DNA of 64,000 nt, from the NCBI RefSeq assembly GCF_003990645.1, contig NZ_RYZK01000002.1:496001-560000 (forward strand), in the 5' to 3' direction. Origin of the DNA: Shimia sediminis. Its GTDB lineage: Bacteria > Pseudomonadota > Alphaproteobacteria > Rhodobacterales > Rhodobacteraceae. Every line of letters starts with the position of its first letter. The stretch's first letter is position 1. Below the pieces are notes generated by a model, which saw only the letters and a list, made by a program, of their open reading frames with translations, searched no databases and was not told the origin of the DNA. Position numbers and translations under genes: made by a program. Shown here in pieces: positions 56,727 through 64,000 of the stretch.

Positions 56727-57691
56727 GGCGTCTGCCACTGCCGCACCAGCTCCAGCCCACGCACTGCATAGGCGCGGCACACCGGATCATTTGCCGCGTA
56801 GCGCCCGATGACCCACCCGCAACTCGCCAGACCACGCATCACGGTAAAGGGTTCCAGCAAGCTTTCCGCCCCGGTCGGCAGGGCACGTTCCGTAGCATAC
56901 CCCGCCAGCAACGCGCCCCCCAAGGCCGCACGATTGGGCTGATCCCAGTTCTGCGACATGGCCACGCCCAACTCGTACATGCGAAAGCCAAAGACCCCGT
57001 CGTCAAAGTCGATCAGCCGCGCCGTGCCGTCCTGCACCAGCACGTTTTCGCGCAGGGCGTCAGCGTGGATCAGGCCAAAGTCGCCCCCGCCTGCCGCGTG
57101 ATCGCCAATCACCTCGCGCATCTGAACGCGTGCGGCCAAGAGCTCTGCCATTTCCCCTGACGTAAGCGCAGGGTTCTCCCAGAACCGCCCCCAGGCCGGG
57201 GCATCCCCCAATAGCGCGTCAACATCCAGCACTTGCCGCTCGAACCCATCGGGCAGCACCGCCGCATCGCTCGCCGTGTGTACCCGGGCCAAGGCAGCGC
57301 CCAGCGCGCGATGCACGGCGGCCTGTTCGTCAGCAGTTCCTGACAAGGGCACATCCCCCTCGCCCATAGGCGCGCCATCCATCCAGGTCACGACCGAGGC
57401 CATGCGCCCCGCGGCAGGAACCGAGGCCAGGACATCGCCTGCCAGGCTGCGCACAGGAACAGGCACCGACAAACCAGCGGCCACCAAAGCTTCGGCCCAC
57501 CAAAGTTCGGACCGGATCGCGTTGTCACTCTGGTATCCGGGACGATGCAACCGTAACGCCACACGGCGACCATCACCCAAAACAGTCTCGAACACGGCGT
57601 TTTCGCGGTTTTTTATCAACCGAGGTGTCGCCCCACCGCCCCAACACGCCAAGGCAGCTTTTGCATACATCAACGCCTCGTCATCGGTCAT
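56723..57691 (-). CDS. APH-type small-molecule kinase (hydroxylysine-kinase-like)
   Basis: 322 residues, aminoglycoside-phosphotransferase/choline-kinase fold. KNRENAVFETVLGDGRRVAL (with the Lys-like RLHRPGY pocket), the catalytic LIHADALRENVLVQDGTARL (HxDxxxxN) and IDFDDGVFGFRMYELGVA. It overlaps the class III aminotransferase by ATGA; this pairing recalls hydroxylysine kinase with 5-phosphohydroxylysine phospho-lyase, or an ethanolamine-phosphate version. The catalytic motifs are clear; the substrate is inference from the neighbour. Confidence 0.82.
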   Translation of the reverse strand: MTDDEALMYAKAALACWGGGATPRLIKNRENAVFETVLGDGRRVALRLHRPGYQSDNAIRSELWWAEALVAAGLSVPVPVRSLAGDVLASVPAAGRMASVVTWMDGAPMGEGDVPLSGTADEQAAVHRALGAALARVHTASDAAVLPDGFERQVLDVDALLGDAPAWGRFWENPALTSGEMAELLAARVQMREVIGDHAAGGGDFGLIHADALRENVLVQDGTARLIDFDDGVFGFRMYELGVAMSQNWDQPNRAALGGALLAGYATERALPTGAESLLEPFTVMRGLASCGWVIGRYAANDPVCRAYAVRGLELVRQWQTP

Positions 57692-58953
57692 GTGACAGCC
57701 TCCAGGGCCTCATCCATGACTTGCACAAGCTGGTCGGCATTGGCACGGCTGAAGACGCAGGGCGGTCGCACCTTGAGCGTGTTGTCATAGCGGCCCACCG
57801 AATGCAGCAACACGCCCCGGTCGCGCATCTCGTCAACCATCGCAGCACAAAGATCCGTGGCAGGTCGCCCGTCACGCCACAGCTCTGCGCCAAAGAACAG
57901 GCCCGAGCCGCGAACGTCTGCCATCACGTCATGTCGTCCCGCCAGATCGCGCAACAGTTCAACCGCATAGGCGCCGACGTCCTTGGCGTTTTCAACCAAC
58001 GCCTCTTCCTCGATCACGTCCAGCACCGCCATGGCCGCCGCAGCGCTGACCGGGTTGCCTCCAAAGGTATTGAAATACTTAAAGGCCTCCTGAAAGGCAC
58101 CCAGAATCTCGGGCCGCGTCACCACCGCCGCTACCGGATGACCATTGCCCATCGGCTTGCCCAGCGTCACGATATCGGGTGCAAAACCCAGCTTGTCATG
58201 CCCCCACCAATGGCTGCCAATGCGGCCAAAGCCGGGTTGAACCTCGTCCGCGATGATCAATCCGCCAGCCTTGCGCACCGCGGCAATGGCCCGATCCAGA
58301 AAGCCCTTTTCCAGCGTGGGAAAGCCTTCGTTGGCGAAAAAGGGGCACAGGATCAACGCCGAGACGCCATGGCCGTTCTCTTCCAGGTCTGTGATTGCGG
58401 CTTCTACGCCCTTGGCAAAAGCTTCGGCCTGCCCATCGTGTGTTCCGCCCACCGGCTCCATGTTATCGGGCGCAGGGACCTGTCGCACATGGTCCTGATA
58501 CCCTCCTACCGGCACTTTGGATGAATTCAGCTGCGACACGGCCGTTGTATTGCCGTGATAGGTGTTGTCCGTGCCGATGATCCCGGTCCTGCCCGTCACC
58601 GCCTGGGCCATCCGCAGCGCCACATCGTTGGCTTCGGACCCCGAGCACACCATCACGAGGCTCGTGAGGTCATGGCCGAACTTTGCCACCAGCGCCTCGC
58701 CATAATCCAAAATCATATCATGAACATAACGGGTATGGGTGTTGAGCGTTGCAGCCTGCTTGGCAATCGCCTCAACCACGCGCGGATGACAGTGCCCCAC
58801 ATGCGGCACATTGTTGTAGCAGTCCAGATACTGCCGCCCTTCGGTGTCCCACAACCAGACTCCCTCGCCGCGCGCCACATGCACGGGTTCCCGGTAAAAC
58901 GTGGTCATATGCGGCCCCAAAAGCCGGGCGCGTCGTACAAGGGTCGATGGCAT
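57688..58953 (-). CDS. Class III aminotransferase / amine phosphate phospho-lyase-like
   Basis: 421 residues from ATG at 58953 (a GTG at 58971 is less likely). PLP fold-type I: VWLWDTEGRQYLDCYNNVPH, VCSGSEANDVALRMA, IADEVQPGFGR and the PLP lysine in TLGKPMGNGHPVAA. The YLDCYNNVPHVGHCHPRV opening matches the AGXT2L branch (ethanolamine-phosphate and phosphohydroxylysine phospho-lyases) rather than ordinary omega-transaminases. It is coupled to the kinase downstream, so a kinase-then-lyase pathway for an amino alcohol is plausible. A hairpin at 58975 lies just before its start. Confidence 0.85.
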   Translation of the reverse strand: MPSTLVRRARLLGPHMTTFYREPVHVARGEGVWLWDTEGRQYLDCYNNVPHVGHCHPRVVEAIAKQAATLNTHTRYVHDMILDYGEALVAKFGHDLTSLVMVCSGSEANDVALRMAQAVTGRTGIIGTDNTYHGNTTAVSQLNSSKVPVGGYQDHVRQVPAPDNMEPVGGTHDGQAEAFAKGVEAAITDLEENGHGVSALILCPFFANEGFPTLEKGFLDRAIAAVRKAGGLIIADEVQPGFGRIGSHWWGHDKLGFAPDIVTLGKPMGNGHPVAAVVTRPEILGAFQEAFKYFNTFGGNPVSAAAAMAVLDVIEEEALVENAKDVGAYAVELLRDLAGRHDVMADVRGSGLFFGAELWRDGRPATDLCAAMVDEMRDRGVLLHSVGRYDNTLKVRPPCVFSRANADQLVQVMDEALEAVT

Positions 58954-58974
58954 GCGTGTCTCTTTTTGCACAAG

Positions 58975-58996
58975 GGGTCAGAAAACTGTCTGACCC
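58975..58996. promoter_or_regulatory. 8-bp inverted repeat between the regulator and aminotransferase genes
   Basis: GGGTCAGA (58975-58982) and TCTGACCC (58989-58996) are perfect complements with a 6-base centre. No T-tract follows on the minus strand, so an operator or translational hairpin is likelier than a terminator. It lies in the 50-bp gap between the GlxA-type regulator and the aminotransferase. Confidence 0.55.
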
Positions 58997-59003
58997 TCAA
59001 TAC

Positions 59004-59984
59004 TCAGGATTTGGCCGGTTCTGCACGCAGTTTATGCGGCGACATGCCGTAACGCTGCCGGAACAGCCGCGAAAAATGCGACGCCGCGTTGAACCCACAG
59101 GCCACCGAGACTTCGGTCACGCTCATATTGGTCTGCAACAAAAGGTGCTGCGCCCGCTGAAGGCGCATGTCCATGTAGTACTTTTTGGGGGTCGCGCTCA
59201 GATACCGCCGGAACAACCGCTCAAGCTGGCGGGTCGAGATGTTCACCGTCTTCGCCAGATCACCGGGCCGCAGCGGTTCTTCCAGGTTTGTCTCCATCAG
59301 GGCCAGGATTTCCGACAACTTGGGGTGGCGCATGCCAATTCGTTCCGCCACCTGCACCTTGGCGGAATGCTGGAGCACCCGGATATTCGTGTACATCAAC
59401 TGATCAGCAACCAGACTGCCCAGTTCTGGCGATGCCTTTTCCGAAATCAGGTGCAGCATCAGGTCTATGACCGATGTTCCACCCGCCGTGGAATAGCGTT
59501 TGTTCGAACAGACATAGGTGTATTCCGACAGCTCGACCTCGGGGAACTCTTCGGCAAAACTTGTCCGGTGTTCCCAATGCAGCGTTGCCGGCAGACCATC
59601 CATCAATCCCGCTTCGGCCATCAGCCAGACGCCGGTCGAAAGGCCTGTGATTTCGCACCCCTGACGTGCGGCCTTGCGTATCCATTGCAGAATGGCTGGC
59701 GTGACCGCCTCGCGCGGGGCGTCACCACAGACGATGACAACCGTGTCATTTCTCGAGACCTCCTCGAGCCCGTGATCTATCGGAAACCGTGCGCCCAAAG
59801 AATCCTGCACCGGGACGCCACCTTCGGCACAGACAACGGTTTCAAAGATCGTCTGCCCGGCCATGCGATTGGCTACGTTCAATGTCTCCATCGCCATGGA
59901 AAAGGTCATGGCGTAGTAACCTGGATTGAGCAGAAAGATAAAGCGTCCCGTGGGTCGTGCGCCCAATGTTTCCCGGTTTGTCAT
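59004..59984 (-). CDS. GlxA/FtrA-family AraC-type transcriptional regulator
   Basis: 326 residues. The N-terminal DJ-1/PfpI-like domain (10-195: FLLNPGYYAMTFSMAMETLN, TGVWLMAEAGLMDGLPATLH, GGTSVIDLMLHLI) lacks an obvious nucleophile Cys and probably senses a ligand. Two C-terminal AraC helix-turn-helices follow (residues 220-320: GDLAKTVNISTRQLERLFRR, VTEVSVACGFNAASHFSRLF). Its position directly upstream of the aminotransferase and kinase, on the same strand, suggests it controls them. Such regulators often respond to amines or amino acids. Confidence 0.9.
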   Translation of the reverse strand: MTNRETLGARPTGRFIFLLNPGYYAMTFSMAMETLNVANRMAGQTIFETVVCAEGGVPVQDSLGARFPIDHGLEEVSRNDTVVIVCGDAPREAVTPAILQWIRKAARQGCEITGLSTGVWLMAEAGLMDGLPATLHWEHRTSFAEEFPEVELSEYTYVCSNKRYSTAGGTSVIDLMLHLISEKASPELGSLVADQLMYTNIRVLQHSAKVQVAERIGMRHPKLSEILALMETNLEEPLRPGDLAKTVNISTRQLERLFRRYLSATPKKYYMDMRLQRAQHLLLQTNMSVTEVSVACGFNAASHFSRLFRQRYGMSPHKLRAEPAKS

Positions 59985-60043
59985 GTTCTTTTTCTAGCCG
60001 TTTCTTTCCATCCTGCCCACACCGAAAGCGATGAGCAAGCGGT

Positions 60044-60466
60044 TTACTCGTCCCGTGCAACGGGGCCACGCAACGCCTTCACCTCGCCCCGCACTTTTTT
60101 CGATTTCAGGCGACGCTGTTGCGAACCATAGGTCGGTTTGGTCTTGATCCGGCGTTTAGGTGCGACCAACGCTTTGCGGATCAGCTCGGCCAGACGTTCC
60201 CGGGCAATGTCGCGATTGCGCGCCTGGCTCCGGGTTTCGTCGCATTGGATGACAAGGGCGCCATCCTTGGTCCAGCGCCGACCTGCAAGCCGTTTCAGAC
60301 GAGTCTTGACCGGTGGACTTAGGGATGGCGAGCGTTCGGCCTCGAACCGCAACTCGACCGCGGTGGCAACCTTGTTCACATTCTGCCCGCCTGGCCCTGA
60401 TGCGCGCACGAACTGCTCGGTCATTTCCCAGTCTTGCAGGGTGATCTGTTCGTTAACAACCAACAT
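60044..60466 (-). CDS. arfB: Alternative ribosome-rescue factor ArfB (YaeJ)
   Basis: 140 residues, the size of E. coli YaeJ (140). The GGQ motif lies in RASGPGGQNVNKVATAVELR (GGQ 26-28), and the C-terminal basic tail (KPTYGSQQRRLKSKKVRGEV) is the part that enters the mRNA channel of stalled ribosomes. It hydrolyses peptidyl-tRNA on ribosomes lacking a stop codon. The 11-bp repeat copy C lies 27 bp upstream of the ATG, over its likely promoter. Confidence 0.94.
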   Translation of the reverse strand: MLVVNEQITLQDWEMTEQFVRASGPGGQNVNKVATAVELRFEAERSPSLSPPVKTRLKRLAGRRWTKDGALVIQCDETRSQARNRDIARERLAELIRKALVAPKRRIKTKPTYGSQQRRLKSKKVRGEVKALRGPVARDE

Positions 60467-60492
60467 GGTTCAGGTCCGTTTTCGGTACAAGC

Positions 60493-60535
60493 ACCGACGT
60501 AATACCGACGCGATACCGACGTTATACAGATGTGG
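60493..60535 (+). repeat. 11-bp tandem element, copy C
   Basis: Units ACCGACGTAAT (60493-60503), ACCGACGCGAT (60504-60514), ACCGACGTTAT (60515-60525) and a degenerate fourth (ACAGATGTGGG). It lies between arfB and the structured RNA. Read on the plus strand it points away from arfB, unlike copies A and B, which point toward their plus-strand genes. Confidence 0.88.
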
Positions 60536-60551
60536 GTTTTGAGTAGAATCG

Positions 60552-60583
60552 AAAAGGGCCGCTCCTCGCGTTGGGCGGCCCTT
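60552..60583 (-). terminator. Intrinsic terminator of the structured RNA
   Basis: AAGGGCCGC (60554-60562) and GCGGCCCTT (60575-60583) form a 9-bp stem. On the minus strand it runs into TTTTCGATTC, just 3' of the RNA call at 60593-60719. Confidence 0.75.
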
Positions 60584-60592
60584 CGAGATAAT

Positions 60593-60719
60593 AGGAGGTG
60601 CGTCGGTTAGGTGAGCACCAATTCGGGTTTCGCACTAGCCAAGGGCTGCCCTAGCTGTCCGTCCTCCGAACTGTTCCAACACTGCTCTCCATACGTTCTC
60701 TAGACAATGGGCACCTCCT
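60593..60719 (-). ncRNA. Candidate structured RNA, 6S-like rod fold, identity unproven
   Basis: A 9-bp closing stem joins AGGAGGTGC (60593-60601) to GCACCTCCT (60711-60719). On the minus strand the interior also pairs: GAGCA with TGCTC, CAGTTCGG with CCGAATTG, and a terminal hairpin AGCTAGGG-CAG-CCCTTGGCT with one bulge. A large asymmetric bubble lies near the closing stem. With the terminator at 60552 the transcript would be about 170 nt, which suits 6S RNA in size and plan. The SRP RNA motif (GGAAGCAGCC) is absent, as are tRNA and tmRNA features. No protein frame of interest crosses it. The fold is seen; the 6S identity is a guess. Confidence 0.5.
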
Positions 60720-60756
60720 TTCAGATTGTTTCGCGTATCCTCAGGTTGCCACAGCC

Positions 60757-60765
60757 TGTGGATAA
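60757..60765 (-). promoter_or_regulatory. Perfect DnaA box TTATCCACA
   Basis: The minus strand reads TTATCCACA exactly, inside TTGACTTATCCACAGG, about 40 bp upstream of the structured RNA. Adjacent is the palindrome CCACAGCCTGTGG (60749-60761). A single box is not an origin, but it may regulate the RNA gene; the TTGACT may be a -35 element with no good -10 at normal spacing. Confidence 0.45.
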
Positions 60766-60776
60766 GTCAAACAAAA

Positions 60777-61412
60777 TCATGTGGTGGTGGGCACCATTTT
60801 CCCCACGATGATGCGGAAGGGCACAAGAGCAAGCAATGCCAGCGACAATTTCACCAGCCAGTCGGCAAAGCCCAGGCTTACCCAAAGCGGCACCATCGGA
60901 CCCGCGCCCAAAAGCGGCAACATCTCGCCAGCCCAGCTCACATCATTGGCAGGCTCAACGAAGCTCAGCGCGCCAGAGAAAGCGATTGTAAAGAAAATCG
61001 CTGTATCCACCGAAGAACCGATCAAGGTCGACGCCAGCGGCGCACGCCACCAGGCACCGTCCCGCAGCCGGTTGAACACCGACACGTCGAGAAGTTGCGC
61101 GGTCAAAAAGGCGAGGCCAGAGCCCATGGCGATGCGCATGGTCACTGCAGGATAGGTGAAACCATCACCCTGCAACATGATCTGCGTACCAATGGCCGAG
61201 CATATGACGCCGACGATGAAGCCTGCAAACACCACACGGCGGGCGGCGGCCACGCCGTAGACGCGGTTCATAACGTCAGTCACAAGGAAGGCAAGCGGAT
61301 AGGTAAAGGCACCCCAGGTCAGCCATTGGCCGAACAGGAATTGCACAAGGATATTCGAGGCCACAACAATGGCGGCCATGGCGAGAATGCCAGGAATGTA
61401 GGTCGTTTTCAT
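60777..61412 (-). CDS. yhhQ: Queuosine precursor transporter (YhhQ/VUT family)
   Basis: 211 residues with about six membrane helices. VVASNILVQFLF, TYPLAFLVTDVMNRVYG (the conserved FPLTFLVTDxxNExYG-like motif) and LDVSVFNRLRDGAWWRAPLA with STLIGSSVDTAIFF are the family marks. It imports preQ0/preQ1-type bases for queuosine tRNA modification. No preQ1 riboswitch is visible in the 88-bp upstream gap. Confidence 0.9.
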   Translation of the reverse strand: MKTTYIPGILAMAAIVVASNILVQFLFGQWLTWGAFTYPLAFLVTDVMNRVYGVAAARRVVFAGFIVGVICSAIGTQIMLQGDGFTYPAVTMRIAMGSGLAFLTAQLLDVSVFNRLRDGAWWRAPLASTLIGSSVDTAIFFTIAFSGALSFVEPANDVSWAGEMLPLLGAGPMVPLWVSLGFADWLVKLSLALLALVPFRIIVGKMVPTTT

Positions 61413-61500
61413 GTCTCTTAGCCCGTTTTGACAAGGTAGCGGCGACTTGGTCTCGCATCATTGCGGGACGGGCGGGGTCTATCGGGACTTGTCCTGTAAA

Positions 61501-62397
61501 TCAAGGGGTTTTGAAGACGATGTACTCGACAATCTCAGTACGCTGCACAAAGCGATAGTTATCATCCGAGATCATGGTAAGACGAATGTGCCCCTCGGGA
61601 TCACGCCAGACCGACAGCCCTTCGAGGTTGTCGTGCATGCCGAAAAACGTGCGTATCAGTTCCGTTTCATTGGCAAAACCATTGGGCGTCACATCAAAGC
61701 GCCGCACCCGGCTGCGGAACCCAAATCCGTTAAAGGCCCGCTCCAGCAGATAGAACCTGCCATCCGGCCCAAAGTCAGCCCCGACAGGCCGGAACTTTTT
61801 GTGCCGCGAGATCGGAAACGGTTGGGTCCATTTCCGACCATCAAATTGAAAAACCAATGCCTGATTGGCGCGACCCAGCGGACTTTCCGGTATCGCAAAC
61901 AGGTCTCCGTCCGGGGCCACTGCCAACGCTTCAAAGGCGCCATTGCGGGGCATCGCGTCAAACGCTTTGCTCACCGGCAACTCTCGCCCATGACCGGAGT
62001 CGTTGATCTGCATGACCCGATCCTCGGCCTCGAACGAAACGAAAGTTCTGTTCCGCCCGTCCACGGCCAGCCCTTCGGAATCACCGAATTCATTACGCAG
62101 CCTTTCGCCCGGAGTTGTGTGCAGCGCATGTCGTTCGTCGAGTATTATTCCCGTTATCTCACCATCTGTCCGCTTGAAATTTCCACGTACCAGCCAGGAC
62201 CGATCCGAGATCGCGACAAAGGACTGCCCATCCTCGGCAACCTCAATGCCCGAGAACCCCCCGAACCAGGATTCGGAGATGCGCCATTCGGCCACCGCTT
62301 CGAGCCTGGCGCGCTTCGGCTCCCAGGCTCCGGACGGAAACCATTGATAACTCAGGAAAAGCGCCGCAGCTATTGCGACTGCAAGACGTTTACGCAT
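61501..62397 (-). CDS. Phytase-like esterase-domain exported protein
   Basis: 298 residues, signal anchor at 1-20 (LAVAIAAALFLSYQWF). A beta-propeller of the phytase-like (esterase-like activity of phytase) family is suggested by GGFSGIEVAEDGQSFVAISD, NEFGDSEGLAVDGRNRTFVS, RNGAFEALAVAPDGDLFAIP and DNLEGLSVWRDPEGHIRLTM. Members are secreted and of unsure activity. Its 5' end overlaps mepA's 3' end by 28 bp, so the two are closely linked. Confidence 0.8.
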   Translation of the reverse strand: MRKRLAVAIAAALFLSYQWFPSGAWEPKRARLEAVAEWRISESWFGGFSGIEVAEDGQSFVAISDRSWLVRGNFKRTDGEITGIILDERHALHTTPGERLRNEFGDSEGLAVDGRNRTFVSFEAEDRVMQINDSGHGRELPVSKAFDAMPRNGAFEALAVAPDGDLFAIPESPLGRANQALVFQFDGRKWTQPFPISRHKKFRPVGADFGPDGRFYLLERAFNGFGFRSRVRRFDVTPNGFANETELIRTFFGMHDNLEGLSVWRDPEGHIRLTMISDDNYRFVQRTEIVEYIVFKTP

Positions 62398-63284
62398 TGG
62401 CCCGGTAGGTCCGCCATTTCCAGTTCACGACGTGGTTTCGGTTTCGGAGCGTTCGGGTCTGGCGGCGGTGGGAACAATATGTCCTGCACCCATTTTTCCG
62501 CGTCTTTGCATCCGTCCCCGGCCGGTGGGGCGGATTGATTCACACATCCTTTTGCCCCTTTGGGACAGTTGAGACGCACGTGAAAATGATAGTGATGCCC
62601 CCACCATGGCCGGATTTTGCGCAGCCACTTGCGGTCACCTTTTTCGTCGTTGCACATCTGCACTTTGGCCCCGGGAAAGACGAATATACGCGCCACCCTT
62701 GGGTCGCTGGCTGCCGCCTTCAGGATTTCATGATGCTGGCGGGTCCAGTTTTCGTTGACGAAAGCGCCCTTCTCGCGCCGCAGGGAAATCGACGAGATAT
62801 TTTCGCGTTCGGCGGAACTCAGGTTCAGGCGTTTGGGCGGCAGCATCCAGATATCAATGTCGAGACCGATCTGGTGACTGCGGTGCCCTGACAGCATGGG
62901 CCCCCCGCGCGGCTGGCTGATATCGCCGATATAAAGACCTTCCCAACCGGGCTGGGCCGCGGCTTTGGTCGAAAGATCGCGAATATAGTCGATGGTTTCC
63001 GGGTACCCCCAGTTACGGTTGCGTGACAGGCGCATGGCCTGCCACGTCGGTCCGGTTTCCGGCAATTGCACGGCCCCGGCGACACAGCCCTTGGCATAAG
63101 ATCCATGGGGCTTAGCGCTTTGTTGCGAGCTTTGCCTCTGTGCACCAAACAACTGGCGCGCTTCGACCCCCTGCATCTCGGCCGGGACATTTTGCTTGGT
63201 AGACACCGTGGCTTGTTCTTGGGTCTGGGTCTGACAGGCCGTCAGTCCCAGCAGGCCGATCAGAATCAGGACGCGTTTGACCAT
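62370..63284 (-). CDS. mepA: Penicillin-insensitive murein endopeptidase MepA (lipoprotein form)
   Basis: 304 residues. A lipobox LTAC (Cys17) marks a lipoprotein, unlike the soluble periplasmic E. coli MepA. The LAS-type zinc site is clear: MLSGHRSHQIGLDIDIW (His and Asp ligands) and WGHHYHFHVRLNCP. It cleaves D-alanyl-meso-diaminopimelate cross-links in peptidoglycan. The paired Cys (KGCVAG, QMCNDEKG, NCPKGAKGCV) match the disulfides of the family. It overlaps the MFS gene's end by 19 bp. Confidence 0.94.
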   Translation of the reverse strand: MVKRVLILIGLLGLTACQTQTQEQATVSTKQNVPAEMQGVEARQLFGAQRQSSQQSAKPHGSYAKGCVAGAVQLPETGPTWQAMRLSRNRNWGYPETIDYIRDLSTKAAAQPGWEGLYIGDISQPRGGPMLSGHRSHQIGLDIDIWMLPPKRLNLSSAERENISSISLRREKGAFVNENWTRQHHEILKAAASDPRVARIFVFPGAKVQMCNDEKGDRKWLRKIRPWWGHHYHFHVRLNCPKGAKGCVNQSAPPAGDGCKDAEKWVQDILFPPPPDPNAPKPKPRRELEMADLPGQCVNVLQSQ

Positions 63285-64000
63285 GTCTCGCTGTCTCCTT
63301 TGGGGTTGACCCAGCGTAGCAGGATCAGCCCCAAAACGAAAAGCAGGATAACGGGTGATACGCCAAGTCTTGCCGATCCGGTCACTGTGGTTGCGATCCC
63401 GATCAGGATGGGCGCAAGAAACGCGGTGGCCCGTCCGGACAACCCATAAAGACCAAAGCTTTCGGTGGGCTTGGCCGGATCGGTATGGCGCACCATCAAG
63501 GTGCGGCTTGCGGCCTGAAGAATGCCGCCCATGCCACCAAACGTGGCCCCGGCCAGCATCAGCACATTGTCCGGCAGTGACGAGCCGTCAGCCAAGGGCA
63601 TGCCGAAAAACGCCTCTCGCGACATGTTCACGATGACAAAGGCCATCGCGATCAGAACCCACACCGCGCCAATGATGACGGGTTTAGGTCCATACTTTTT
63701 ATCAAGCTTCCCACCAAGCCAGCTGAAAAACACAGCACTGGTCGCGCCGACGATGCCAAAGATTCCGATCTGGGGAACAGACCAGTCCAACACGAGGTTC
63801 GCATAGATTCCACCAAAGGTATAAAGCCCGTTCAACGCGTCGCGGTAGAGCATCGACGAAATCAGAAAATACAGCAGGCTCTTGCGGTTCTTGAGGTTGC
63901 CGATCGACTTTTTCAAGAGACCCAGCGCGTCGGACACAGTGCTGCGTGCCTTTTTGACAAGCGGCTCGTGGACCCAACGAAAGTAGGGGATCATGAAGAC
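63266..64000 (-). CDS. MFS transporter (UMF1/Atg22-like), C-terminal part
   Basis: The frame is open to the window edge, so the 5' part is missing; about 244 residues are seen. Six or so membrane helices are visible (FLISSMLYRDALNGLYTFGG, IFGIVGATSAVFFSWLGGKL, PVIIGAVWVLIAMAFVIV, and a tail helix). The motif MLYRDALNGLYTFGGIYAN with GGKLDKKYGPKPV (MFS loop) fits the UMF1 family. The substrate is unknown. It overlaps mepA by 19 bp, so mepA is probably translated from the same message. Confidence 0.85.
   Translation of the reverse strand, partial: VFMIPYFRWVHEPLVKKARSTVSDALGLLKKSIGNLKNRKSLLYFLISSMLYRDALNGLYTFGGIYANLVLDWSVPQIGIFGIVGATSAVFFSWLGGKLDKKYGPKPVIIGAVWVLIAMAFVIVNMSREAFFGMPLADGSSLPDNVLMLAGATFGGMGGILQAASRTLMVRHTDPAKPTESFGLYGLSGRATAFLAPILIGIATTVTGSARLGVSPVILLFVLGLILLRWVNPKGDSETWSNAS

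Noticed and set aside
60593-60719. SRP (4.5S) RNA for the structured segment
   Set aside because: The conserved GGAAGCAGCC tetraloop/asymmetric-loop motif is missing on both strands.
60757-60765. Replication origin at the DnaA box
   Set aside because: Only one box is seen, with no AT-rich unwinding region, and no dnaA, dnaN, hemE or gidA nearby.

Overview
This window is chromosomal DNA of a Roseobacter-group alphaproteobacterium (Rhodobacterales). The evidence is the high GC content, the petABC cytochrome bc1 operon of Rhodobacter type, a YlxR-L7Ae fusion inside rimP-nusA-infB, a RibH2-type lumazine synthase behind an FMN riboswitch, and several small Rhodobacterales-style envelope proteins. 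I see no rRNA, tRNA, prophage, insertion sequence or CRISPR array. Almost the whole window is densely packed core genome, with many ATGA/GTGA start-stop overlaps.

Layout. 1-6.0 kb is surface polysaccharide: the tail of a CapD-like sugar dehydratase/epimerase, a UDP-glucuronate-4-epimerase-like enzyme, a GT2 glycosyltransferase, KdsB, CysQ and a KpsM-like ABC-2 permease. 6.0-10 kb has an AlkB-like dioxygenase and dnaK-dnaJ behind a heat-shock-type promoter. 10-20 kb has an orphan amino-acid-binding protein, radC, a PstS-OmpA hybrid, a SecA-linked envelope protein, secA, a parvulin, argJ and a Nudix hydrolase. 20-26 kb has a 45-residue protein gene and the rimP-nusA-rnpM(ylxR)-infB operon with an apparent leader attenuator. 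26-27.4 kb is a small accessory-looking group: a Gly-rich exported peptide, a LicD-like protein and a PqqD-like protein. 27.5-33 kb is an oligopeptide-type ABC transporter. 33-49 kb is mixed metabolism and envelope: pip, ubiG, an RNA methyltransferase, two L,D-transpeptidases, a CAP lipoprotein, hemH, comF, grxC, a nitrilase, marR, a sulfotransferase with an aminotransferase, msrA, argG, ribH2, a PaiB-like protein and a GST. 49-52 kb is petABC. 52-57 kb is NAD salvage (pncA and pncB) flanking a hybrid histidine kinase. 57-60 kb is a kinase/class III aminotransferase/GlxA-type regulator set. 60-64 kb has arfB, a probable structured RNA, yhhQ, a phytase-like protein, mepA and the end of an MFS transporter.

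Most notable. (1) A dispersed 11-bp iterated element (consensus ACCGACGYNAT, three to four units) lies in three unrelated intergenic regions at 11060, 52308 and 60493. (2) The PqqD-like/LicD-like/Gly-rich leader-peptide group may be a small peptide-modification system. (3) A probable 6S-like or otherwise unassigned structured RNA with its own terminator lies near 60.6 kb. (4) Two tiny protein genes, of 45 and 59 codons, look real. (5) A strong intrinsic terminator lies inside the rimP leader. Long antisense ORFs across dnaK, secA, infB and petBC are judged to be codon-bias shadows. All calls rest on reading the sequence and recalled family knowledge; no database search was run.
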